Below the pieces are notes generated by a model. That model made no database searches and was not told where the DNA came from. It saw only the letters and a list, made by a program, of their open reading frames with translations. A stretch of 64,000 nucleotides of DNA from positions 24,273 through 88,272 of the forward strand of contig NW_027152182.1 in assembly GCF_004359215.1 (NCBI RefSeq), written 5' to 3'. Below, piece after piece: positions 54,404 through 64,000 of the stretch; within the stretch, counting starts at the first letter, position 1, and every line of letters starts with the position of its first letter. The position numbers and the translations under genes are program-made. This DNA is from Bremia lactucae (Eukaryota; Oomycota; Peronosporomycetes; Peronosporales; Peronosporaceae).

Positions 54404-56071
54404 ATGGTAACGAAACCCGTGCGCGTCACCTGTGAGGCAGCAAAACTGGCAGCTGTTTGGCTCAGTGCAGCTGTTAGCGTTGCAAATGTTTCAGTAGATG
54501 CTAATGCATCTACATGCGGGAAAAAGTCACCTGCTACTTCCATTGTAGGTGACTGGGCAGAGTCGGCGTCATCGCCCGACTCAGTGGCAACTGTTAAGGC
54601 CTCCGGATCAACCAGGGCCACGTTCGTTAAACCTACGGGTTCTAATGTGACCACGAAAGAGGTGATGACGAGGTTGTTTGACACTTCGTCAGACCCTTTT
54701 GGTGCGGAGTCATCTTTTGATGACTCCATGGACGACGATAACTCTTGTGACGTCAGTATGCATTATCAGGTACGAAGTGATCGTAAAATTCACTTCGGTA
54801 AGCTTGCTACTGGTGGTGCTAGTATGCATCACTAGGGACGGATTAATTCTAAGGATCACTCTGAGAGTAACGTTAGCGTTAACGTTAACGTTAAAGTTAA
54901 CACGAGTCAATGTGAGAGGGACCGCAATGTTTTGCGGTTTGCTCCCAAAACGAAGCCTTGATTATCCTCTAAGAGCAACCTAGCTCGTTGGCCTGGTAAG
55001 ACCAACGATTGGTACCAAATTCCGTTATTCGACTCGTCCAGGCTACAAGCTTGGTGAGAATAGATTTCAACATCGATGCCTTTTTCCGACAACGGTAGCA
55101 CACATGTAAGCAGGCAAAAAATATCACTTCTTTGTTCCAATGAGAAGCATTTGTACAGAATGTGCAAAGCATAGGCCACGAGGCCTGGCTTGACAAACTG
55201 GATGGTTCCGTAAACGGTTCGAAAAGCTGACCGTAGTCGGTGCACGCTACAAGCTGCACCGTTTGTCTAGAGAGGTAGGGTTACCTTGCCTCTCGTGGAG
55301 GCGCTTATGCCCATGGTAGGGTTACCTTGCCTCTCGTGGAGGCGCTCATGCCCATGCTGTTTTAAGGGGGTGCAGGTCATGCCCATAAGAAGCACACTCC
55401 CTAAAAGACCCTCATTGGAGGACGCTCATCTCTTGTGAGATGTGGAAAGGGATTTACGAGCCTCCAATCCTTCGAGCGCGGGAAGGGCTCGTTCTCTGAT
55501 GGACCCCCGTCGAGGAGGATGGGTCTCGTCGTACTGTCCTACGAGACCCGGTCCATCCATCATCAGCTCTTGAACCAGCCCACGGTGGTTCGGGAAGCAT
55601 TCAAAAAGGAAACGCTAATCACCACTCGAATCCGTCAACGGCTGTGGAGGAGGAGGGAAAAACGGTTTCGCTGCGTTCGCCGAACCCGAGTCAACATCGT
55701 AACTTGGATCTCACCCTCCATTTTTCAAGGGATGACATTGATCACGAGCGATACCGTCGTCGCGAGTTAGCGGTGACGGTTGATAATGCTTCTCGTAACC
55801 AGTTGAAAAATTGTGCGCAAGTTGCGAGTGATCAACTGGCGACGAACTGACATATCAGTCCCTTCAAAACGAGCTGGTGACAGCTCGTCAAAAGATCTCA
55901 TCCTGTGAGGGTGTAGTGGACGTCTGGTTCGTGGGAACCAGATTCCGTCCCGAGACTATCATGCTTTTGCTCGGAACCATCAAGATTGGTAGACGCCTTA
56001 GACCGTTCCGGGGTGATTCGGAATCGGAAGAAGACTCGTACCGATGGTACGGGCGGAGACGCCCGACATAA
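54404..56071 (+). pseudogene. Antisense coiled-coil ORF of element E3
   Basis: ATG at 54,404 begins VTKPVRVTCEAAKLAAVWLS AAVSVANVSVDANAS, aligned with the E1 start; 144 codons are open to 54,835 and end in an acidic stretch (SSFDDSMDDDNSCD). Later pieces at 54,678-54,983, 55,435-55,770 and 55,644-55,850 are in other frames. The coiled coil (RDDIDHERYRRRELAVTVDN, KNCAQVASDQLATN) matches E1. A 41-bp tandem duplication at 55,274-55,355 shifts the frame. It is convergent with the E3 pol. Confidence 0.68.
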
Positions 56072-58740
56072 AATGTAGGATGCGTATGCATCGTACGAGG
56101 CAGATCGATCGTGTACGAATTGTCTTGGCGATGTAGTTGACGAAATGGGCCGATATACCTGGGCAGTTATTAGTACTCACACTCACATTCGTCACTGCAT
56201 GTTTGGGTAGGTTTACCGTAGATATTAGGACTAGATCATTCAAAAAAATGAAAGAATGTTTGCTCCTCCATTTTTGTCAGAAATCCGTTCCTGTCGGTCC
56301 ACCGCATTAGCGATCCACTGTTTCGCTAACCAGCAGGAATTCTCCTGCTGACTCGGTTTTGTTTTCGTCTTCAGTGCAACCGGTGCGCACAGTGAGATCA
56401 TCATTGTTCTCACTAGTTTTAATTTTCGATGCTGGGTCTTTCAGCATCATTATCAAGTCAGCAATGGTATTATCGCTATCGCTGAGTTTGTCCATCTCAA
56501 TGTTGATTGAATCAACATTGGCATCCTTCGCATTGAACGTAGAGCCAATGCGTGATAAGCAAGAGCTAGATTGTTCTATGCTCGAGCGAGCCCCCCTTAC
56601 TCTCAAGCAAGGAACAAGGTGGGTATGCGTGGGTGGCGTAAGCCGTTCACGAGAAAATGTTCTATGGTAAACAACAACTCCTACAACATCAGGTTCTAAG
56701 TTTAAAGTCGAAATATCGTGTCAACTTATACACAAGCACAGCGTTCGGCTTTGAACGACTCCGGGACTGCGCAATATGGACCATCTTGCCGAAACGGTCA
56801 ACCAACACAAGAATACCATTATTCTCGTGATGTCTTCGGGAAATCCGAAGACGAAGTCTATAGATATGGACTGCCAACACTCTGCCGTAATAGGCAGAGG
56901 TTGCAACGGGATGAAGCACTAACTTCACCCGTTGACAAACTTCGCAAGCACGTATGTACTTGCGGACGAACTCATACTAGCGTGGCCAGTGGACGTCGCG
57001 ACTTATCGAGAGATAGGTCTTTTCACGTCCACTATGACCACTTATTGGTACATCGTCGCTTTCATACATGATGCGTAAACGCAAATCATTATGAGTGGGG
57101 ATGACGACACGAGGTGTGTCGCCAGCAATCATTGTGTAGTACCGTAAGCCATTGCGTGTTGTGTATCGATCCTCAACGGATCGATACAATTTCGACAATC
57201 CTTTTAAGGATTGTTGTGATGAATTTATAAGGTTATCCATCAATCCTTCGTTAGCTTTATCTTCTTGATAGGCTCTTCTAATGTCGTTGAGTAATGTTGA
57301 CGGCGGGGCACTTATTGTTGCAACAGTGGGCTCATGCTCACTTTTTGTTGTTGCTTATCCTCACTGTTGTTTTGCGCAGCCAGATCAAAATCGGGGCGGC
57401 GCAGAAGGGCATCCCCGACAACATTAAGTCGTCCAGGTTTATATTTCACGGAGAGTTGTACTCCGCAAAGAACGACAACAATCTCGCCATTTTTTGCGAG
57501 AGGTGTGGACTGTTTACGGCCGTGTGTAAAAAACCATGGTCCGTAGAAACAATGAACGGTCTATCTCCCAAGTGATAGACCCTTAACTCAGCCAGTGCAT
57601 ATTTCATGGCAAGGAGCTCTTTGTCATGCACTGGGTAGTTGTGTTCAGCTGGTTGAAGCCGGCGCGACTGATAGTAGACGACGCGCTCTGTGCCGTCTCA
57701 AAGGAATGCTGACAATCAGTAGTTCCATGACCGTTTTACTTTTTCTTTAACAAAAAGAAAAAGATGTACTGTCATTTCGGCATAATTGCGAGAGTAATCA
57801 TAGAAGTACGCCGCTAAGTCGAGGAATTTTTGAAGTTTCTTTCCTATCGGCTAGCATAGGACAGTCAGTGATCGCCTTATTCTTTTTCGGATCAGGGCGT
57901 ACACCGTGTTTACCCACGATGTACCCAAGAAGCGATATTTCGCTTGCAGCGAATATTCATTTCTTGAAATTCGCATACAACTTGTGCTTGCATAAGTGTA
58001 AGAACCTTTCGGACGTGGATACGATGTACTTCAACGTCCGACTTCTGTTCATGGCTCTGCTATGAACGAAGACATCATCAAATATCTTGGTGCGAAAATA
58101 CTGCACCAATCGCAACAGATTAAAAACACATCTGTTGAATTTTGCAGGGTTTTGAATTTAGAAAGGATACCCGAAATGCTATAAAAGTACATTTAAAAAG
58201 ACCTGAGCTGACTTTACCTTACTAAGTCCCTGTGTCATGAATAGCCACTCCAATAACATTCCGTGTGGGGTGCTTACTGCTGTGAACGGGATATTCTGTT
58301 CATGAATAAGGATCTGATCGATCCCATCCATCAGTTCCATTGACGATAAGATAGTACTCTTTGACATACCATCAATTATTACGTCTTTTCGTGGTATAGG
58401 CGTTTGAGCCAGACCGTTGCAGCGTTCAATTTATTGAACACATGCACAATCCGCCACCATCCGGTTGATTTACGCAAACAGAAGATCGGAGAGCTATGTT
58501 GGGAGGTTAATTCCCTCACATGGCCCGCTGCGAAGCGATCGGCAAAGAATTTGTCGATCGCTAATACTTGTTCGCGAGACAAATGAACACTGTTTCATGA
58601 CACAGTATTTCGAACCTGGTATCAGGTCGATTTCGTGTCGAGTGCCTTTATCCTTAGGCAACACGCACGGTACGGATTCAGGGAATACATCCTTAAATTC
58701 AATCAAATCCTTATATGAAGAATTTGTCTTCAAAGACTTC
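55888..58740 (-). pseudogene. pol: Pol of element E3 (RT, RNase H, integrase)
   Basis: Minus-strand pol. The RT N-terminus is at 58,733-58,490 (VFPESVPCVLPKDKGTRHEI) with fingers at 58,580-58,380. The palm reads KIFDDVFVHS (about 58,085-58,055), keeping both Asp residues but not the Tyr. RNase H has HDKELLAMKYALAELRVY (57,631-57,580); the integrase has ISGHSGREKTYLSISRDVHW (57,050-56,980) and a reduced core. The acidic insert (VDSINIEMDKLSDSD) is at 56,530-56,470 and GPY/F (HPTFYVGRLRPY) at 56,085-56,050. Many frameshifts. Confidence 0.85.
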
Positions 58741-59503
58741 CAGGAATGGGACGTAGATGTTCCATCGGAGTCTTCTCATCGAAGACACTTTCGTCCATCG
58801 AAGAGCTGCTGAGAACCCGTTCGTTTTCAGGAAATACTATTGCCGACCGAATATCGGCCACGTTGTTGTCATCCGTGACAAGTACGCAGATCTTCTTGAC
58901 TTTGCCACTACGCAGATCACGCAAGAACCGTTTCGGTTCTAGCGTTGGCAATTGAGTTGTCTCCGAAGTTAACTTTAAAGGCTTTATCAGATTAAGTGTA
59001 TACGCGCCTACATTTGATCCGCTGTTGTTTATTAAGACAATTAATGTCTCAGTTTCCTCTTTAAAACTTATTACCAAAGGTACCTGGGAACTTTTGAACA
59101 CAGGTTTCTGGGGACTTATTCCCGCAGATATTTGAAGACTTATTTCTTTAATTTTTGTTTGAGGAATATCCTTCGCAACTGCCTATGGCTGTGACTGCGC
59201 AACCATAGCGAGATTCCCTCCGATCGACTCTCCATTCGATCTTGGATTTTTGCACTGTCTCTTATCGACGGGCGTTTGATATTTTCCTTTGCGCTTGCTT
59301 GGAAAGCAAGCATCCTTTTTTCGTACGACTCAACTTATTCGAGTGATCGAACACCAACGCCAACGCTAGATACCGACGGTTGTGCTTGTGCACAGCCGTC
59401 GGTATCTAGCTCCGCAGTGTGATGAATTTTCACACTGAGGTCTTGTGCAGTCGTACAAACGACAGAACCACAAGTGAGGCAATCGCACTCACTCGTAGGG
59501 CAT
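58730..59503 (-). pseudogene. Protease-RT linker of element E3
   Basis: The open minus frame 59,101-58,730 holds ETETLIVLINNSGSNVGAYTLNL and KRFLRDLRSGKVKKICVLVTD, the same linker as D1 (17,300-17,090). The Cys-rich part (59,480-59,440) is degenerate. A 21-bp hairpin lies at 59,365-59,410. The protease and gag expected next are replaced by plus-strand gag from 59,504. Confidence 0.75.
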
Positions 59504-60215
59504 GTACCTGGAATGACGCATACGCGTCGTCCCGAAACTCTAAAGATTGATATCTCTTAGTATAGGGGAGTCGAAGAAGACTCCCTCTTGAGATGGTTTG
59601 TCGAGTTGGACGATGCCATAAGGGCACGTCACATCGTCGACGAGCAAATGCAAGTCGCATTCGCTCAATCAAATTTGGCAGGTCGTGCCAAAACTTGGGC
59701 ATTGGGCCTTAAGTTGCGCGACCCATATGTCTTTGGGTCGCTAATGGCTTTTAAAGCCCGGCTCAAACAGACGTTTGAACCACCTAGGGCTGAATTCAGA
59801 GCTCGTTCAAAGCTTCTGCAACTCAAGCAAGGCAAGCGTGATGTTCACGTATATGCCCAGGACATACGACTCTTAGCGAGTTGTTTTACAAATAACCCAG
59901 TCCATGAACACGCGTTGATTACGGTGTTCATGCAAGGTCTTACGGATGGTCCCGTAAAGACCCACCTGTTCTGCTTGGAACTGGATACGATTGAAGAAGC
60001 AATATCCGTTGCGGAACAGGAGGACTTTAACTTGAGACAGGCCCAAGCTAGTTCGTCATCGTATCGTACTCCAAGACGACACGAGCTAGGAGGTCCAGAA
60101 CCCAAGGACCTCTCTTACGTCGAATGCGAGAGACCTCGTTTTTCGAGCAATAAGCGATAGCAGAAATGCCATCGCTGCCAAAAATTAGGACACTACGCTC
60201 ATGAGTGTAGTGTTC
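59504..60215 (+). pseudogene. gag: D-type gag in inverted orientation, nearly intact capsid
   Basis: The plus frame 59,588-60,160 (190 codons) has a complete Retrotrans_gag capsid core (IVDEQMQVAFAQSNLAGRAK, LGLKLRDPYVFGSLMAF, LKQGKRDVHVYAQDIRLLAS, LITVFMQGLTDGPVKTHLF, ISVAEQEDFNLRQAQ). After one TAG (60,159) the zinc knuckle CHRCQKLGHYAHEC follows in frame. It is the best preserved gag here, but it lies opposite to the pol on its left (minus) and is followed on its right by an unrelated F-type antisense ORF, so both edges are junctions. Confidence 0.87.
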
Positions 60216-61249
60216 CACGCCCAGTATGCTCCGACCATAATTCATAATGTTTCTGACAAAGAAGATTCGGAGCCTAAAGCTCCGCCGACGACACGTGAAC
60301 GTGCTCAGTCAGTGCCACAAGCCAGTCGTTTAGAACGTGGCTTTGTGACGGGTGGCCTCGTTAAACGAGCCAAGAGCGTCGCTCTTCTAGAGCACATAGT
60401 TATTATGGCGTCTTTAAATCATGGAGGGCTCAGGGAAAATCGCTTGGAAGTATTTTCCCGATCCCGGTCGTGTTGCGCTCAAATGAAACGCCCGACCAAT
60501 ACGAGGCGCAATTCCTGCACCGCATTCATCCGCATTCATGCGATGAAGCAGCGGTCGCAACGAATTAATTTCGCCCGCTTGCGTGTGAAATAAATCATGG
60601 GCGGTACTGTACCCCCTGTTTCTCTTCACAACGGTACTTCTGATAGTCCATTTGAGAATAGCGAAGAGGCCTCAGCTGATGCTCTTTTTCATAGGCAGCC
60701 ACCAAGCCGGGTACATCAATACGTAGGGTATCGATCGGTTCCCAAGAGTCAAAATTCTTCGGGTAACCTTTTTTATTAAAGCGAAGATCTGATACCGTTG
60801 CCTCAAGGAGCGGTGAGCAAGCAACCTTCCAACAAGGAAGCGTTGATTCCCAGCCGCATCTATCAGTGCAAGCGGCGCCCGATAGGAGCGGCGATCTCGC
60901 TCACCTACTCGCGGCTGCCTTTCCTTCGTCCGTACAGACACAAGCGTTAAGCGCTGCTGAACGACGTTTTGTGGATCTCGAGGGTCAAGTCTTTCGACTG
61001 ACCTCGGATCTTTATGATGTCCGAGCGAAGGCTCGTCAGGGTTATGAATACCTGAAGACTCGCTTGGATCTTCTGGAGAAGATAATGCTGAGGGATCCGC
61101 GTTACTCGCGTGATGCCCCTCGCTCTCTCCGAGTCCTGTTCGTGGTGGGAGGAGTCAGTCGGCTGATAGTTTTTGCTGTCTCCGTCCCCCTCACCCGAAC
61201 GACGCTCGACTCACAGTCGACGTCACCATCGGTCTCCTTAGACGGATGA
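60216..61249 (+). pseudogene. Antisense ORF of element C2 (F type), C-terminal part
   Basis: Parallel to 44.6-45.4 kb: EDSEPKAPPTTRERAQSVP, ASRLERGFVTG (60,260-60,350), then a helical region, and from 60,866 an open frame of 127 codons with a coiled coil (ALSAAERRFVDLEGQVFRLT, LKTRLDLLEKIM). The N-terminal part of the ORF is missing at the junction with the gag block. It is convergent with the C2 pol, whose chromodomain lies opposite 60,700-60,900. Confidence 0.65.
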
Positions 61250-63270
61250 GGTATGTGACCTCATTTGGGTCTACATACCGTTTCATACGACCCACGTAAA
61301 ATACGGGGTGCGTCTTCATATCCGGGGGAAGGGTGAGCCTATAATTTAGGTCTTTAATCTCTTTTACCACTGTAAAGAGCCCAATGAAATGCGGCACAGA
61401 CTTAATGCGCTGACACTGTTTGCAAGAGCGAATATAGTTGGCCACCCATCGATATAGATGTGGCCACCAAAGTTCCTCTGATACTTTTACAAATGTCTTT
61501 TCACGGCCCAGATGCCCACTAGATGGCGCATCATAGAGCTCGTGAAGGATCATCAGCTTGAGATCTGTGTCATGAGGCACATAAATTCTCAAGGGATCAC
61601 AAGGTGACAGCTGATGCCATAACAGGCCAACACTGTCGCTAAAGCGATTTAGCTTAGCTTTCAGTGCGACGGAAGGGTTACCTTTCGTCTACCAAAGTGA
61701 TCCAACAGAAAGCGACAATGGTCGTTCTGACTGTAGCTCTCTTTAATTTCAGAGGCTAATGAGCTCGTCACGTGGTTGCCTTCATGGCTGCCAACCTTGA
61801 CGGCTGAAATTGTGTTTTAGCACTAGAAAACACTTTCCTGGTGTCTTATATCGAAGTCTGATTCGTGCGATAAAGCGTCAGCCAAGGCATTCGACTTACC
61901 CGGCTTATATTCAACTTTTTTAAATTAAATTCAGAGAAGAATGTGAGCCATCTTGCCATTCTAGGCGAGAGGTGCGGTGACTTTATTGCGGTCCGCAGTG
62001 ATGCATGATCCGTATAAACCACAAATGGTTCGGTGCCCAGTAGGTGCACGCAAAACTTGACAAGAGCATACTTTATTGAAACTAGCTTTTTGTCATGCAC
62101 GGGGTAATTCAGTTCCGCGGCTTTTAAGAGACGGGACTGATAAGAGATGACGCGGTCTACACCGTCGTCATCCATCTGGATGAGCGCGCTGCCGATTGCA
62201 AAATTACCTGCATCGTAACGACGCTAAAGGGCTTATCCGCGTCTGGCAATACCAAGACCGGTTCCTCTACAAGAGATTGCTTCACTGATGTGAACGCATC
62301 ATCTTGTTCTTTTAACCAAGCCCATTCTGCGTCCTTTTTAAGGAAATCAGATAATGGTTTAGTTTGCTCCGCATAATTCTTGCTACATTTATGCAAGTAA
62401 TTAGCGAGCCCTAGGACTTGGCACAAATCCTTCACATGCCGTAGGATTAGCCATTCCTTTACTGATTTGCCTTGTCTGGGTATGCTCGTACATCATGTGT
62501 TTCTACGATGCATCCCAGCGCAGGTATCTCAGGAACCCCTATGACGCACTTTTGCAAGTTGACGTACAGTTGGGCGTCCTTCAAAGTCTGCAACACAGCG
62601 TCTTAATGACGCTTGTGCGACTCTATTGCGCTCAGCCCGTCCTCGGTCCTACTATGCACAAATACATCGAGTACTGAGGCGTGTAGGCACGGTGCTGACG
62701 CATCACGTGAGCCACCACTCGGTTGAATGTCGCCGGCGCGTTTTTCAACCCTTTGGGTCATTATAAGCTACTCCTAAAGCAAACCGCTCGAGGTGCATAC
62801 TGCCGTTTGTGCTACATCGGACTCTCTCATGAGTACCTGATAGTAGCTATCCTTTAAATTAAACGCGAAAAAGAAAGACTTCCCATGGAGTTCAACAAGA
62901 CATCTTTCCGCGGGATTGGCGTTTGCTACGGTATGTTCGCCGTGTTCAGCTTATTGTAAGCATGAACCAAGCGCCATCCACATGTGGCTTTACGCACACA
63001 GAAGGTCAAGCTGCAGTGAGGAGACTTGCTCTCACGTACATACCCCCCCTTGGCTCGCTTATCCAAGAACTCATCGATATAATCGACTTGTTCTCTGGGC
63101 AACGGCCATTGCCTGGTCACACAATATTGGTGCCAGGTTCGAGGTCTATTTCGTGCCCGATGCTCCTGTCTGCTGGTAGGCGGCTCGGCACTTTTTCTGG
63201 GAACACATCACGATGTTTCCACAGAACCTCAAAGAACGGACTGTCTCTCAAGGCATCCCAGCCTTGAGCA
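60672..63270 (-). pseudogene. pol: Pol of element C2 (chromodomain, integrase, RNase H, RT)
   Basis: Minus-strand A/C-family pol with: RT fingers at 63,120-62,926 (RQWPLPREQVDYIDEFLDKR), a palm damaged by a 4-base deletion (about 62,665; the YFDD codons are lost), thumb and RNase H start at 62,435-62,157 (FTSVKQSLVEEPVLVLPDAD), RNase H at 62,175-61,900 (HDKKLVSIKYALVKF, YTDHASLRTA), the integrase zinc region at 61,592-61,400 (SSGHLGREKTFVKVSEELWW, YIRSCKQCQRIK), GPY/F at 61,310-61,270 (HPVFYVGRMK). The integrase catalytic core is deleted: the zinc region joins directly to the C-terminal part near 61,390. A chromodomain (NQRFLVGRLLAHRSL) lies at 60,850-60,800. Confidence 0.87.
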
Positions 63271-64000
63271 GCGTACCGCTTCTTTTTGTCCGTTTTTAGG
63301 ACGCTCTCGTCCATTGTGGACGACGAGCAACAGTCCAACAAGTTCGCTCCTGGAACTGGTGTGACTAATTCGTGGATATTTCCTTCCTTTAATTCGGCAA
63401 GGGACAGATCCCACGACATCTCCGGGAGATATACTCTCTCCTCGGCAGATTTAAAGACTTGCCGGAGCACCTCAACTGAAGATGCCTCCGCAATTTCGTA
63501 TTTGACGGCCTTGAACACCTCATTCGAAGGCCCGTCCTCTTTATTAGGGACTGATCCAAAGGCCACTCGTTTAGACGTGCCTTTGATCGTCCTAATCTGT
63601 CGGGTACTCGTTCTTCGAGTCACCACGACCTTTTCTGGGAAGCGGGTGCCGTTGCACTCCTGGTAACGCAACCCTTCCAGCCGCACCAGGCTCTATGCAC
63701 TGTGCCGGTTTATGCGACACTTGACTTCTTGTCAGCTCGCCGTCTACTGCCACAGGCTTTTGGCTCTGTGCCGGTTTATGCGACACTTGACTTCCTGTCA
63801 GCTCGCCGTCTACTGCCACAGGTTTTTGGCTCTGTGCAGGACATTCGGACGCATGACTACTTGTCATCGTCTTATTCACTACCCCAGTCTCCACGAGCTG
63901 GGAAGAAATTAGTGACGTTTGACATCCAGTCAACGCACCCTCAACTGTGTTCGAAACAACATCAGTTGCATTCGCCTCTTGCAGGAGCACATCCTTTCCG
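63117..64000 (-). pseudogene. Protease-RT linker of element C2, running off the window
   Basis: Minus frames 63,686-63,117 and 63,990-63,592. They contain KVVVTRRTSTRQIRTIKGTS, an acidic segment (VPNKEDGPSNEVFKA) and the RT N-terminus LPADRSIGHEIDLEPGT. This shows the full linker that is broken in C1 and F. The protease and gag lie beyond 64,000. Confidence 0.82.
63701..63832 (-). repeat. 66-bp tandem duplication in the C2 linker
   Basis: Two copies (63,701-63,766 and 63,767-63,832) differ at only a few bases and keep the frame, adding 22 codons (repeat of QKPVAVDGELTxSQVSHKPA). The C1 copy near 6,930 has one unit. Confidence 0.9.

Noticed and set aside
54875..54905. GTTAAC-rich tract as telomere-like or satellite repeat
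   Set aside because: Only four or five imperfect units, inside the antisense ORF, not continued elsewhere.

Overview
The window looks like a repeat-packed piece of a filamentous oomycete genome, most likely Peronosporales (Phytophthora or downy mildew type). The evidence is a two-gene host island whose introns fit the oomycete pattern (short, GTRNGT donors), set among nested, decayed Ty3/Gypsy chromoviruses, a pogo/Tigger-like and a Mutator-like DNA transposon. The species cannot be named from the sequence alone. There are no rRNA genes, convincing tRNA genes, CRISPR arrays or bacterial-style operons.

Layout. 1-18.3 kb: a 3' LTR-bearing Gypsy copy (B1, plus) inserted in the RNase H region of a second element (C1, minus); a second copy of the B family (B2); then a D-family copy (D1) with an inverted, N-containing junction at 11,487. 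18.3-23 kb: two host genes, both on the minus strand: a tandem-FHA/PP2C phosphatase and a single-pass membrane protein with signal peptide. 24.4-30 kb: a solo LTR with perfect 5-bp target duplication inside a pogo-like element, then a MULE with imperfect TIRs. 30.6-64 kb: E, D, C/F family Gypsy copies, many rearranged (an inverted RT-RNase H block at 33.5-34.9 kb, an inverted gag block at 59.5-60.2 kb, and an internally deleted but LTR-bounded D2 element at 36.9-43.4 kb).

The most interesting signal is architectural. In four LTR families (here called A/C/F, B, D, E) the sense genes run gag-PR-RT-RNaseH-IN-chromodomain, but the region next to the 3' LTR is also open on the opposite strand. It encodes a protein with an Ala/Ser-rich N-terminus, an acidic segment and a C-terminal coiled coil, and this antisense frame runs through the DNA that encodes the chromodomain. 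The same layout recurs at 3.9-5.0, 9.7-10.6, 12.3-14.1, 31.3-32.9, 37.5-39.0, 44.1-45.3, 54.4-56.1 and 60.2-61.2 kb. Family letters are labels made for this window only.

Almost all retroelement genes are broken by frameshifts and stops, so they are reported as pseudogenes; coordinates of their ends are approximate. The two host genes are the only loci that look functional.
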